Positions 49,096 through 59,891 of a stretch of 64,000 bases of DNA are shown here, in pieces. The first letter of the stretch is position 1. Every line of letters begins with the position of its first letter. A program made the translations under genes and the position numbers. The stretch spans positions 1,634,501-1,698,500 of the forward strand of contig NC_060207.1 of assembly GCF_021130785.1 (NCBI RefSeq), given 5' to 3'. This DNA comes from Homalodisca vitripennis. Its lineage: Eukaryota > Arthropoda > Insecta > Hemiptera > Cicadellidae. The notes under the pieces are model-generated. The model did not search any database and was not told the origin of the DNA. It was given only the letters and a program-made list of their open reading frames with translations.

Positions 49096-49945
49096 TTATA
49101 TATCAAAGTTTCCAAGTTTATTTAATTCGTCTAATATATCAGATTTCGCTTCATTTTTATAGCCATACGGTACTGTATCGATCTTATTTTCTAGAACAAT
49201 TCGTTTGTCATCTTTCGAGCTCAGTGCTAGCTAATTTATAGTAACAGTGTATAACTCATGTTTATAACTTTTGATGACTGTCATCTCCCTAAATTCTTCT
49301 TTATCTTCAAACAAACATTTCTTCAAGTTTTCGATATTTATTGTTTTATTTACAACGCTTCTCTTAATTCCTTTACATCTTACTGGATATTTGTCTAGAT
49401 ATTTGTACGAGTACATTTTCGATCTCAATCCACAAAATTCTTCTAAAACTTCGCTATTTAACTCATCTTTGAATTTCCCTATTACCTTCTTATTTTTAGT
49501 AGTGAAAAATTCGTGATCTTTTAAATAATCACTTGTATCAAAGTCATCTATATTTTCTTTAATAATTTTAAAAGGATCTCGTTTAAATTCTAGGAAATAA
49601 CTGTCTGTATCCATGTAACACAGATTCAAATCTGGGTCAAACTTCTTTAATTTATCGTAATAAAACTCATACATTAACAATTTTGATAGGTCAAGAACTG
49701 AAAATCCTATGTAGATCGGTTTGTTCAATTTAACCTTTTCTTTGTACATGTGACTCGCTATACAGTTATCGTCAAAGATATTGAAACATTTGAAGTTCGT
49801 TTTCTTGGCCTGTTTCATTGAAAATTCATTTCCTGGTTTGATATCACATCTATTTCGCACATTTTCCATAGATTTTCCAAAAACAGAGTTGTTCATGAGC
49901 TTGTAAAAATCTTTCTCAAAGTCACTTGTAGTCACTTTAAATGTT
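49096..49945 (-). pseudogene. Protein-primed DNA polymerase B, C-terminal part
   Basis: The frame 49935-49231 holds palm motif B KLMNNSVFGK and motif C YMDTDS, with the thumb region after it. Everything before TSDFEKDF (exonuclease domain, motif A) is missing. Homology to fragment 2 ends inside TACAAGTGAC at about 49940, where an unrelated frame begins, so a deletion joined two parts of the element. A TAG at 49231 stops the frame in TVTIN, yet the following ~44 codons (ALSSKDDKRIVLENK to GYFDI) are conserved in fragment 2 and end in TAA at 49096. The same TAG is present in fragment 2. Confidence 0.92.
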
Positions 49946-50330
49946 GTCTTAATCCACTACCATACTTAGAACTTCTAAATCTGTATTTATAGAGTCTTCC
50001 TCCAGAAATATTTTGTAAATCGTTAGAATCTACATCAATTGTGCTGTTAACAACTTTTTTAATAATCTCTAATATTTTATCTTCGTCTTCTGTATTTAAT
50101 GTAAAAGAATCTGATTCTGTATTGTTTAAAATATTTACAGAGCTTTCACTATTTTTAAACTGTATTTCTACGAGTTCTGGCTTATATTTTTCATCTAGAA
50201 GATTGTATAAACTTGCTCTTAAATTCTTAAAATCTGTCTCGACATTTTGTATTAATTCTAAAATTTTATTATTTCTTTCTTCTTCGATTTTATCTTTTTC
50301 GCTTTGTAATAATGTTAGTGCTCTATCCAT
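49932..50330 (-). CDS. Uncharacterised Polinton protein with coiled-coil and basic Gly-Gly tail
   Basis: 132 codons starting MDRALTLLQSEKDKIEEERN after TTTTTTCTTAATAA, the start signature shared with neighbouring genes. Residues ~8-50 look like a coiled coil. The middle is acidic and Ser/Asn-rich. The end, ISGGRLYKYRFRSSKYGSGL, is strongly basic and has a Gly-Gly. Small basic virion proteins cut at Gly-Gly-X by adenovirus-type proteases occur in related elements, so a core or cement protein is possible, but I have no direct support. The last codons run into the deletion junction with polymerase B, so the true C-terminus may be lost. Confidence 0.5.
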   Translation of the reverse strand: MDRALTLLQSEKDKIEEERNNKILELIQNVETDFKNLRASLYNLLDEKYKPELVEIQFKNSESSVNILNNTESDSFTLNTEDEDKILEIIKKVVNSTIDVDSNDLQNISGGRLYKYRFRSSKYGSGLRQHLK

Positions 50331-50436
50331 TTATTAAGAAAAAAATTTGGAACGCGGAACGTGAACGTGAACGTGGAACGTGAATTCTAATCGTTTACAA
50401 TTTTTTACCTTAATATCTCCAATTATCTTGTCCATT

Positions 50437-50784
50437 CTAAGATTTTTTAGCGCAATTTCTGTCTTCTTCTTTGTAAATAATATCGTCCTTATTTGTAAAA
50501 ATATCTAAAGCGTTTAGTGTAACAATTTTAGGAAAAGTATGACCGTTAAAAGAAGTTAAACCGTCTGTTTTTATCTCTATAATTGGTTTATTAATCGGAT
50601 AGTAGACAATATTTAAACCGTTGTACGGGATCAAAATAAACCCTTCTTTCGTTAAATTTTCTTTATTATTGTTCACTTCGATAAACTTATTTTTAAAAGG
50701 TCCTTTAATAAAATAAACAGATTTATTGCCATCTTTTTCTGCTAAAACGCCGACATAGCTAAATCTTGCTTTATTATTGACCAC
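50437..50784 (-). CDS. Uncharacterised 115-residue protein
   Basis: It starts MVNNKARFSYVGVLAEKDG and ends EEDRNCAKKS. The composition is that of a soluble beta-rich protein, with regular alternation (YVGVLAEKDGNKSVYFIKGPF, EGFILIPYNGLNIVYYPI). I do not recognise the family. It lies in the same orientation as the polymerase and the 49932-50330 gene, 106 bases upstream of the latter, and is a candidate virion or accessory protein of the element. It lacks the TAAATGGA start signature. The gap between the two genes has a short GGAACGTGAACGTGAACG run. Confidence 0.45.
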   Translation of the reverse strand: MVNNKARFSYVGVLAEKDGNKSVYFIKGPFKNKFIEVNNNKENLTKEGFILIPYNGLNIVYYPINKPIIEIKTDGLTSFNGHTFPKIVTLNALDIFTNKDDIIYKEEDRNCAKKS

Positions 50785-50989
50785 AAATGCCGAAATTAGT
50801 ACAATTTTCCAACTTTTTTTACTATTTTTAAAAGTAGCTGAAATTTTTTATCTCAACATTTTGAACAAAAATGCAGTAATTTTAGTAAAAACTTTGCTAA
50901 ATTTAGTAGAATTCTAGCAAAATTTTGCAAAAAAGTAGATTTTTTACAGGTAGCTGAAAAGTAGCATAGCAACCCTCCTTTCTTACCTA

Positions 50990-51028
50990 TTTGATGTGAT
51001 TAAGAACGATATTAGAGAAATTCAGTAA
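50990..51028 (+). pseudogene. Last codons of a putative Polinton major-capsid gene
   Basis: The plus-strand frame FDVIKNDIREIQ ending in TAA matches the end of the 63480-63695 frame (YDIIKNDIREIQ), and the next ~280 bases also match. This shows that a second copy of the capsid-gene end is present here, facing away from the minus-strand genes. The assignment as capsid rests on the longer copy at 63480. Confidence 0.5.
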
Positions 51029-51310
51029 AAATCGCGTTATTTTCACTATTATTCATTAGATAATTTTAAAACTTTACAGAACTGTTAAAGACATTGATAA
51101 AAACATTGAATTTGAATAATATAAATAAATATTGAAAAATAGGGATGATATTAGGAAAAAAACTATATCAAGGTCATGGACCGGAAGTGATGATTTTAAA
51201 AAATACTTTAATATTTACTGATCCTATATACCAAATTTCATCAAAAAAGCTCCAATAGTTCTCGATATATAAGAGTTTTAAGATAAGGGATGATGGGGTA
51301 GATTTTGAAT
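51029..51310 (+). repeat. Segment shared with 63696-64000 (element end region)
   Basis: It is AT-rich and non-coding, includes GGACCGGAAGTGATGAT and CCAATAGTTCTCGA, and matches 63696-64000 in the same orientation with scattered differences. It is probably the 3' flank of the capsid gene or terminal region of the element. The match cannot be followed further because the window ends. Confidence 0.75.
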
Positions 51311-52250
51311 TTTTTTGTTATTTTCATGAAATTTTAAGTAGAACTCGCTTGTTTTTGAAGTTTCAGATTTTTCTGATAATTTTTTATATTTTTTTTATGA
51401 ATATTAAGAAATAGGGGATGATTTCACTCTTATGGATAAGTTAAGTCGAAAGAGTTAAGTATTTACTATATGTGTACCAAATTTCGTTAAAATCGGTTGA
51501 GTGGTTTTTGAACAACAAGGTTTGAAAGAAATATTGATATTCACTTATTTAATATACATTGGAAACTATAACAGTTCTAGGGAATTGAGACATTTAATTT
51601 TAACATGTTGGTAACACTACATCTCGTCTTCATCTCTTGCTGGGCGTTGGCCACGTATAGCCATGTGTGATCCTCCTCTATTTTAACGAAATTTAACAAG
51701 ATATATCATTATTTAGAAGATTCTAATGTATTTGTGAGTTGAAGAAAGAAGATATAGACTTTATATGAAGTAAGAAGATTGTGTGATGTTCTGTGTTTCT
51801 TGTTAAAAGTGAAGTGAAGTGTTCCACTGGGCGTTGTCCTTCATATTTAATAAGTTTCTATTATATTTATGATTCGAAGAAAGACATTACAAGAAGATTG
51901 TGAATTTGTTTAGACATTCTAAACTGTGATAAAAACATTGTGTGAAAATAGTGTTCATTTGTAATACAGAATTAAGTGTTTTTACAGTGATTTCATTGTC
52001 GCACACGGTGTGAGCAAAGCAAGGTCAAGCGTTAGTGACACAAACGCCTCTCACATATTTCAATAAAATGAGATTCGAGGTCAAGCGTTAGTGGTACAAA
52101 CGCTATCAGCTGAAAAGCAGACGTCACAAATCTACAGTTGATTGAAATAAAATATATGATACCTTTCTTCTTCTCCCCATTCCCAATTTCTTAGAAGTTA
52201 AGTAGATATCGCAAAAACACGCACACTAACAACACTCATTTTGTATGTCT
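51311..52250. other. AT-rich non-coding stretch
   Basis: No frame is recognised. A 25-base motif GGTCAAGCGTTAGTG(A/G)(C/T)ACAAACGC occurs twice (about 52023 and 52080). The part up to about 51500 may still belong to the Polinton end region. Confidence 0.45.
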
Positions 52251-52434
52251 TTAACAATAATTGATGATGTTCATATTATTCTCTTTCATTCCTTCTAAAA
52301 CTTCAAAAATATACTCTTTCGCTGATGAAAAATCTCGATTTCTTCCGGAATAATCTTTGTAATCATAGACAAAATATCCTAAATAGTTGTACAATAGAAT
52401 GAAATTATTTCTATTTATCTCTGTTGTAGAAATT
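52251..52434 (-). pseudogene. Coding fragment of unknown family
   Basis: A minus-strand frame without a start codon translates to ILLYNYLGYFVYDYKD, SAKEYIFEVLEGMKENN and ends NYC then TAA. The composition and codon use resemble the Polinton genes, and it faces the 52521 gene divergently. It is probably the C-terminal end of a lost element gene. The function cannot be stated. Confidence 0.35.
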
Positions 52435-52520
52435 TAAACATAAACATTTGTGCTGAAAAATTTATATCTCGGCAGACTTAGTTCCATAATCTCCATTTAT
52501 AAAAAAATCTTTTTGTTTAA

Positions 52521-52730
52521 ATGGAAGAGTATAATGCCAACTGTTACAAGTGTTATAATAGAGGAGAAATTATTGATAAAAAATATTTAGTTTGTAGAGA
52601 TTGTAATTTAATTTTGTACGAAAGACCTAAACCTAAGAAATTTCGAAATAAACTAACACATTTGAATAATCTGCTTACAAAATTACAATACGGAGGTGAA
52701 AAACAAACAAAATTTTGTTACAGAGTTTAG
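52521..52730 (+). CDS. Small zinc-ribbon protein, probably of Polinton origin
   Basis: 69 codons beginning MEEYNANCYKCYNRGE directly after TCTTTTTGTTTAA. CYKC (about 8-11) and CRDC (about 26-29) form a four-cysteine zinc ribbon. The tail is basic (ERPKPKKFRNK). The start context TTTAAATGGA matches other genes of the Polinton fragments, which suggests the same origin although it is ~1.5 kb away from fragment 1. Role unknown; small zinc ribbons of this kind often bind nucleic acid. Confidence 0.5.
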   Translation: MEEYNANCYKCYNRGEIIDKKYLVCRDCNLILYERPKPKKFRNKLTHLNNLLTKLQYGGEKQTKFCYRV

Positions 52731-53559
52731 GAAAATAAATAAAAACTTTTACTTATCTCTTAGTACCATTGAAAAAAATTATTTTCCTTTTCAAAGAATA
52801 CATTAGGTTTGTGGGTATCGATACACACGTTTATTATGATAATATTTTACCTATCAATCTTTCCACTATTTGGATTTTATTGAATTTGAATTACCGTGAT
52901 TTAAAAGGCCTGAAATCTTTGATGATTTTTATCCAACACATCCCGTTTACATTCCCACTGTCGGACATTTTGTCCGACCAAACGCAAAACTTAATATTTT
53001 TTTGTGGGTAAATTTTGATTGTCTAGGACTCTTAACGAAAATTATCCCGCTGTTATGTTGGTATCCCTCCTGAAACTAAGCAGTTGAAGCGCCGCGGCAA
53101 GTTGGCTAGTTTGGTGCTTTTGTTTCAACAACAATCCTAACTGGATTGACACTCCCAGCCTTCACTATGTCACTGAATATAGACCAGGTAAGTGTATTAC
53201 AACCTTGTAAACGTAATAATATTATTTATTTTTACCGTAAGCGCTATTTTAATTGATATAAAAGATATGTGTAATTACGTATTACTGTAGTTTTTGAACC
53301 GTGTAAAAAAATATTTGTTTTAGAGGTATCCGGAATTTTTTACAATCATAATCATAAATATTGATGTCGACAAATGACGACAAGTGGTCACCCAGCCGGT
53401 AGGGGTCGATTGTCCATTTACAACAAACCAAATTGTTTTTTTAGGTTGACCGGTAGCTGACATCCGCTAAATATAATTGGAAAGAGAGAGTGAAAATATT
53501 ATAAGGATCCAAACATTTTTTTTATTTGAGCCACCAGATAACCCAGCCCTCCAAGTGAC
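52731..53559. other. Spacer with possible 5S-like motif
   Basis: The sequence CTCCTGAAACTAAGCAGTTG near 53066 resembles the internal control region of 5S rRNA, and CATTCCCACTGTCGGACATT at about 52950 recurs near 55760 and 55836. No gene is recognised. Confidence 0.35.
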
Positions 53560-55690
53560 TGTGATCTCCGATGACGAAGGATAGTGGCAAAACATAAATT
53601 CAGTTTATCATGGCAAATCCTGGCAACTCACCTCAGAGCTGGTGGTGAAGCTGATAGGAAGAAAATTAACTGAAAGATGGGATTTAGTTTACAAAATTAA
53701 GAATTGCGTAGTGGAATACCTGAAGAAAAAAGTGACCAAGAAGGAAGTGGGCAAAACAAGTAGAAAATAAGAAATTTGAGGAACCTGTGGACGAAGATGA
53801 CAGTGTATAGTAAGCGTAGGATGTTGTTTTTGAAGAAGAAACCCAAGAAAAGTTAGTAAAAATACGGTATAGAAAGAGCAGAACTAAAAAAAGACAACAA
53901 CACATAAAAGATTGTATACGAACAAAAAAGACGGTGAAAGGAAAAAGTCCAAAAACGTTACAAGGGAAGAAAAATACATTGCAGATTGTAAGCTCTATAG
54001 AGTTTACTCGTGCGAATTTTTCTTTCTTGTCAAAATGATTAATTCTCCTAGTAGAAACTGTTTTGAAAATGTTCTTTGATGACGAGGTCGTAGAGTACAT
54101 TAGTTATATTGCACTAATCAATAATTTCCCCTAGAAAAAAGGAAATACATAAACCTTTCTACAATCAAAAAAAGGAAATACGTCTGTTTTTTCATGTTTT
54201 TCCGCCATTCCTTATTTCTATCAGGATACAACACTAAGGCTCGTTATAGAATTTACAGGGAAAACGGGAGAGGACACAACCATCATGAAGCAGTTTTCAA
54301 CGACCAGTGCAAAATTTTCACTGATAACTCTGTTTTCCCCCCAGCCAGGTGGATATCCTTTTGAAAAACATTCACTTTCTGTGAAAAATGGATAAATTAG
54401 AACAAAGAAAGACAATAGTTTTTGGCCCAAAAGTTCGCTTCAGTTATGTGGCATTGCTGAATCGAGCGATGTGCTTCGTTACTCTTCCCCAGGTGACATT
54501 TAACTTATCCATTGATGAATCCATGGTACCCTTTATTTTGAAGGCACGGGTTGAAACAACATATCCATGGGAAGCCTATTCCCCGATTCGATATAAAGTT
54601 TGGAATATTAGGCTACAAGGTTTAGGGCTACGTCTAATTCCATAAGCAGGTGCACCGTAATCATGGCAAAGGCGAACTGGAGCAACTAATTCCTGAGCTC
54701 GGTGTGGGATGCTCAGTTTGTCATTGCTCCTTAATACTGAACTCCCCACAGGACAGAAAATACAAGTTTTGTTATTTTCCGGACAACATTCTTTACATCT
54801 TTAAAACAGCCATGAAAGCGTTAAAAAAACAGGGGATATCTCAATGGTAACATGGACCATAAAGGGTAAGACAGAAGTTGAGGATGCCCCTCTCTTCGTA
54901 AACCTCAAGATCTCAAGAAAGAACCAAAGAGGTAACTTATCCAATCAAATATACTTGACACAGACACCAACCATAACACTTGGTAAGATACATGGACAAC
55001 AGTGTATTTTTAGACTATAGCGTCGACAGCAAACAGGCGGTTATCATACCTGAAGTGGGAAAAAGCAAAGCGTTGGTCCCTCTATCAATAAAAAAAACAC
55101 ATCGTTGGTGCCAAAGCCCAAACTGTGTCCAATTGGTACAATAGGCATATGGGTGGGTGGGGAATATGCTTAGATGAAAAATGTATCCTACCTACCGTTA
55201 ATGTTCATATTCCCGCGCAACAAAAAGTGGTATAGGCCAATGGTTGCATACAATGCTGAATGTGAGTATGAATAATGCTTGATTTTTAATACAGAATGAC
55301 GCCCAAAAGGTGCGCGAAGAACAGTTTTAGATCTTCTTGGATTCACGCCGCTAACATTGTCCGTACGTGACATGCGAACAATGCCCTCCAACAAGTCCAT
55401 CGATTCCTTCTCTGCAGGACGGCCAAGCCAAGACAGAAAATCCAGTAGGGTGTTGCCTGAAATCCGATTTCATGGTGGAAAAGATCATCATTTTAGAAAC
55501 AGATCAAAAGCAAATATCGCGTAGCGCACGTAAGTTCCAAAGCAACAAGGGAAAAACGGTGCAAGACTTGCGTCACGTTGGATTGCCCCATGTGCTTTGT
55601 GGTGCGGAGGCTTTTCCCCATAGCTTCCTGAGAAGTAATCTCTTTATATTACAATCCTTTCTGATATGTAATCTATTCATAAATAACTGT
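53560..55690 (+). pseudogene. Decayed piggyBac-type transposase
   Basis: Several plus-strand frames together show the order expected of a piggyBac transposase. An acidic N-terminal part lies at about 53660-53960. NLSIDESMVPF at about 54500 is the family hallmark with a catalytic Asp. YKVW lies downstream. LGVGCSVCHCSLI to KKQGISQW at 54650-54850 follows, then YNRHMGGW at about 55140, the region of the last catalytic Asp. The C-terminal segment at 55370-55620 has scattered cysteines. Stops and frameshifts separate all parts, so no protein can be made. Flanking TTAA sites could not be assigned with confidence. Confidence 0.75.
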
Positions 55691-56256
55691 AAATGGGAAC
55701 AATAAAATCATCATTATTTCATTTTTTTATTAAACGTTATTTTTAAAAACCCACCCCTTTTCCATTCCCACTGTCAGAACAAATGTCCTAACATTTAGAG
55801 CCCTCTATTATTCTCTACTAACTGCAAACCCCGTTCATTCCCACTGTCGAACATATGTCACATGCTATAATTTATTGTTTATTAATTAAACTTTTACATA
55901 TTTCTCAATACTAAAACTATAGTAAAATAACTGATACATAAAAGCAAATATACACAAAGACCACCAAAAAATCTGACAAAAAAAATAATTTGGGCCAGAA
56001 ACCAGCGGTTTATAGTGCAACCCTAGGAAAAGATATAAATAATGAACCTCGTGACAAAGCATGTTTGTTTACAACTCACATTCTCCTCCCACCCACGACT
56101 TCTCGAGTGAAATTTGTTAGCAGAATTCCCATTCATTTTCCGTATATAGAGTTTGTTTTGAGATTTAAAGTTTATTCGAAGCAGACCAATAGATTGATTC
56201 TAAGGAGAATTTTAAACATTAAAACAGCGTCAAGAAAAGTAGAGCACACAGCTATA
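55691..56256. other. Spacer with repeated ATTCCCACTGTC motif
   Basis: ATTCCCACTGTC occurs at about 55766 and 55837 and is the same motif as near 52950. It may be a terminal or subterminal repeat of the piggyBac element, but all copies have the same orientation. A 102-codon frame at 55990-56298 has no recognisable motif. Confidence 0.4.
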
Positions 56257-56507
56257 GAATTCGGTAAGATTTTTTCATTTCGTGAGTTTACAGTTTGATT
56301 TTAACAGATTCCGTTTTATTGTCCTTTAAAAACAGTAATTTTCCCTTGATTTTCTGGTTTGGCTCCGAAAGTGGTCTAGAAATCTGGCCAGGTCCTATAT
56401 CTACTTATATATTATGTATATGTATGTATTATATGTATATATATAATATATATAATATATATATCAAAATACAACCGTTACGAATATATATATATATATA
56501 TACTATA

Positions 56508-56557
<50 letters not shown>

Positions 56558-57236
56558 ATTTGATTCAATATTCAGTTAGTTTTATATAAAATCCAATAAA
56601 TGTACCAACTATCTTTACGCTATAAAAATAAGTTTCACTTTATTTCCGTCGTTTCCTAGAAAAAGTCAAAATCTTTCGGTACCCGTAGATCGCAGTTTCC
56701 GGGCATATGTTGATATGAACTTTTTCCATTACTGTGATGACAGGAAACCACCTAAAAAGTTTATTGGGTTACTCGTGGGTCATTCAGAATATATATTCAA
56801 TCTATATTCAACGTTATTCTGAATTTGACTCAAATATATCGACACCTAGTTGGAAATAAAATTCTAAAATAAAAAAGAAAGCTTTTTAATTTTTAAAGGT
56901 AAAATTCAATAAAATTATCTAGTAACTGAGTTATAAGCAACGCTAACAAATTGCATAACGTTTCTGAGAAGGTTATTATTTTATTTTAATAGAAACATTA
57001 TTAAAGATATTAAGTGGTATGACATCGCACCTATATATAAGTAGATATGAATATGAGGTTCCTAGCGCACTTTTAGAGCCGACCGAAAATCAATAGAAAT
57101 TCCTGTTTAAAGGACAATAAACGAATCTGTAAAATCAAACAGTAAATCACGAATCAAAAATTAACCGAATCCGTTCCAAAAGCGACCCAAAATCCCCTAC
57201 TGACCAAAAATTAAAAATCACGAATGAAAAATAACC
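56257..57236. mobile_element. Inverted-repeat element with AT microsatellite core
   Basis: GAATTCGGTAAGATTTTTTC through TTTATTGTCCTTTAAA (56257-56335) is nearly the reverse complement of 57095-57172. A second partial copy of the outer end (AAATCACGAATGAAAAATAACCGAATC) follows at about 57206-57236. The interior contains a TA/TG microsatellite (56396-56560). No coding frame is seen. This fits a non-autonomous inverted-repeat transposon or foldback element. Confidence 0.6.
56396..56562. repeat. AT/TG-rich microsatellite
   Basis: Runs of TATA with a short (TG)n tract at its right end, imperfect throughout. Confidence 0.9.
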
Positions 57237-57413
57237 GAATCTACAGCTGTTTGCTTCTATTTTCTTAAGCTGTTTTAATGTCTATTACTAATGTTAAATC
57301 TCCTTCGAATCAATGTAAAATCTTCGAAATCTTAATCTTTATTCTACAAAGTTAATTGTATCACATTCTTTATCTTTTTACCCGTAACAATCAAGTCTAA
57401 TTTATCATTTTTT

Positions 57414-57632
57414 TCAATTCTTTAATCTTTTTTTATCCAAAACAGTCACAAATATATTAGGCCAATGAACTTTGAAATCTTCCAATTCTGCTATGATTGT
57501 AAGCCCGAATTTATCTTTCATTTTATCCAATGTCACAATTTTGTATCTCTTATTTTCTTGTAAATCAATTAATTTTTTATATTCTTTAAATCTTAGCTCG
57601 CCAACTTCATTTAATTCCTTTAGTAGCTCCAT
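57414..57632 (-). CDS. Small Polinton-associated protein of unknown function
   Basis: 72 codons starting MELLKELNEVGELRF after TTTTTTCCTATTTAA. The core KRYKIVTLDKMKDKFGLTIIAELEDFKVH looks like a compact beta-barrel. Proteins of similar size and pattern accompany Polinton-like elements in animals. A single-strand DNA-binding (OB-fold) role is a guess, not shown. It is divergent from the polymerase gene. The frame is intact. Confidence 0.5.
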   Translation of the reverse strand: MELLKELNEVGELRFKEYKKLIDLQENKRYKIVTLDKMKDKFGLTIIAELEDFKVHWPNIFVTVLDKKRLKN

Positions 57633-57849
57633 TTAAATAGGAAAAAATTTTATTAGAGATTTTCTAAATTCCATTTTATAGTGATTTTTTGAGAAATATC
57701 GTTCAAATTATCAACTTTAAAGCTAAAAATCTACTGAATTATCTCTAATTATTGCAGATTTTTAACTTTTTAAATTACGAGGCGCAGCTCATTCATGTTG
57801 TAATCTAAATCTCAAATTTCCTCAAAATATTCCAGTTTTCTGTCATAAT

Positions 57850-59889
57850 ATGTCAAATTACGATACTCATTTGTACACAAAAGAATTGGCTAAACAACAT
57901 GGAAATGTTGATTTGATCGCAAATACCGATGAACGATATATAAATTATTCAGTAAATTCTGGATATGGCTATGAGTTTGACAATGATAAGCCTAGAAAGT
58001 TTGTTAAGTTTTCTTTCGTAGACACATTTGGATTCATGGCATCGTCTATTTAAAAATTAGCTAAATACCTCAAGAAAGGTGACTTTAAGCATAAAAATCA
58101 TTTTATACAAGATGGACGAATATTGAACGCAATTCTAGAAAGACAACTAAATGACGAAGAAGAAATCTTTAAAATTCTATCTGGAAAAGGCATATTTCCT
58201 TACGAATTTATCGATAGTATTGAAAAACTTGATTACACAGAAGAGCTGAAAATTCAAGATTTCTATTCACTTTTGACAGACGAGAGCATATCTGAGAAAG
58301 GTTATCAACACTACTTGAGCGTTTGGAACAAATTAAATGGGAAAAATCTTGGAAATTACTCAGATTTGTACAATATTCAAGATGTACTGTTGCTCACTGA
58401 TATATTTGAAAATTTCAGAAACATTTGTCTAAATTGTTACAAACTTGATCCAGCTCATTATCTAACTGCTTCAAGTCTCGCATGGGACGCTATGTTAAAA
58501 TTAACGAAAATAGAATTACAATTGATTAGTGATTATAATATGTATTTGATGATTGAAAAAGGTATTTCTCAATGTATTAAGCGATATGTGAAAGCAAATA
58601 ACAAATATTTAAAAGATTTTGATAAGACAAAACCTGAAAATTATCTGTTGTGCGTCGATGCCAATAATCTTTATGGTTGTACTCTTATGCAAAATTTACC
58701 ATATGGTGATATTAAGTGGATGAATCCTAAAACGTACACAACTGCAGAATGGCAAGAAACAATTTTAGAACTCACTGGCGACGAAGATTATGGCTATATT
58801 CTAGAAGTTCATCTAGGATATCCAACAAATTTACATGAACATCACAAGGATTTACCTCTTGCTCCCGAACATTATAAAAACAAACTTTGCACAACTTTAC
58901 TGGATAAAACTGAATACGTTGTTCATTCAAGAAATTTGAAATTTTACCTCGAACAAGGGATGGTGTTGAAACATGTGAATAGAGTTATAGTATTCGATCA
59001 GAAGCCTTTTATGAAAAAGTACATTGATTTTAACACAAACATGAGAACCAAAGCTACAAGTGACTTTGAGAAAGATTTTTACAAGCTCATGAACAACTCT
59101 GTTTTTGGAAAATCTATGGAAAATGTGCGAAATAGATGTGATATCAAACTAGGAAATGAATTTTCAATGAAACAGGCCAAGAAAACGAACTTCAAATGTT
59201 TCAATATCTTTGACGATAACTGTATAGCGAGTCACATGTACAAAGAAAAGGTTAAATTTAACAAACCGATCTACATAGGATTTTCAGTTCTTGACCTATC
59301 AAAATTGTTAATGTATGAGTTTTATTACGATAAATTAAAGAAGTTTGACCCAGATTTGAATCTGTGTTACATGGATACAGACAGTTATTTCCTAGAATTT
59401 AAACGAGATCCTTTTAAAATTATTAAAGAAAATATAGATGACTTTGATACAAGTGATTATTTAAAAGATCACGAATGTTTCACTACTAAAAATAAGAAGG
59501 TAATAGGGAAATTCAAAGATGAGGTAAATAGCGAAGTTTTAGAAGAATTTTGTGGATTGAGATCGAAAATGTACTCGTACAAATATCTAGACAAATATCC
59601 AGTAAGATGTAAAGGAATTAAGAGAAGCGTTTTGTAAATAAAACAATAAATATCGAAAACTTGAAGAAATGTTTGTTTGAAGATAAAGAAGAATTTAGGG
59701 AGATGACAGTCATCAAAAGTTATAAACATGAGTTATACACTGTTACTATAAATTAGCTAGCACTGAGCTCGAAAGATGACAAACGAATTGTTCTAGAAAA
59801 TAAGATCGATACAGTACCGTATGGCTATAAAAATGAAGCGAAATCTGATATATTAGACGAATTGAATAAACTTGGATACTTTGATATAT
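57850..59889 (+). pseudogene. Protein-primed DNA polymerase B (Polinton), broken
   Basis: The first part (57850-58053) ends in a TAA; the same frame then runs 58054-59637. It shows the late exonuclease region (RKFVKFSFVDTFGFM, DLYNIQDVLLLTDIF), motif A VDANNLYG (Asp179 of the 504-codon frame), motif B KLMNNSVFGK (321-330) and motif C YMDTDS (416-421). The region after YLMIEKGI lacks a short glycine-rich turn usual in this family. Two extra bases at about 59630 (GCGTTTTGTAA against GCGTTGTAA in fragment 1) cause an early stop. The true C-terminus (to 59889) also carries the TAG shared with fragment 1. The earliest exonuclease motif and terminal-protein region are absent. It would replicate the element from a protein primer. 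Confidence 0.93.
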
Positions 59890-59891
59890 AA

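Larger units (their letters stand above)
46266..51310 (-). mobile_element. Polinton/Maverick-type fragment 1
   Basis: Reading on the minus strand gives the polymerase B C-terminus, a zinc motif plus integrase, and a small zinc protein. A BRO-type gene and a putative minor-capsid remnant run on the opposite strand. To the right are two uncharacterised minus-strand genes and the last codons of a putative capsid gene on the plus strand. The block 46266-46783 plus 47727-49935 is the inverted counterpart of 59060-61797 and 62877-62910 in fragment 2. Combining a protein-primed polymerase with a retroviral integrase is the defining trait of Polintons and adintovirus-like elements. No terminal inverted repeat can be delimited. 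The polymerase N-terminus and packaging ATPase are missing, so this is a rearranged, inactive copy. Confidence 0.88.

Noticed and set aside
49271..49516. Plus-strand frame and its mirror at 59469-59729 (minus)
   Set aside because: Both are antisense to polymerase B and appear twice only because the polymerase segment does.
53684..54100. 138-codon minus-strand frame rich in Phe, Ser and Leu
   Set aside because: It is antisense to the acidic N-terminal region of the decayed piggyBac transposase.
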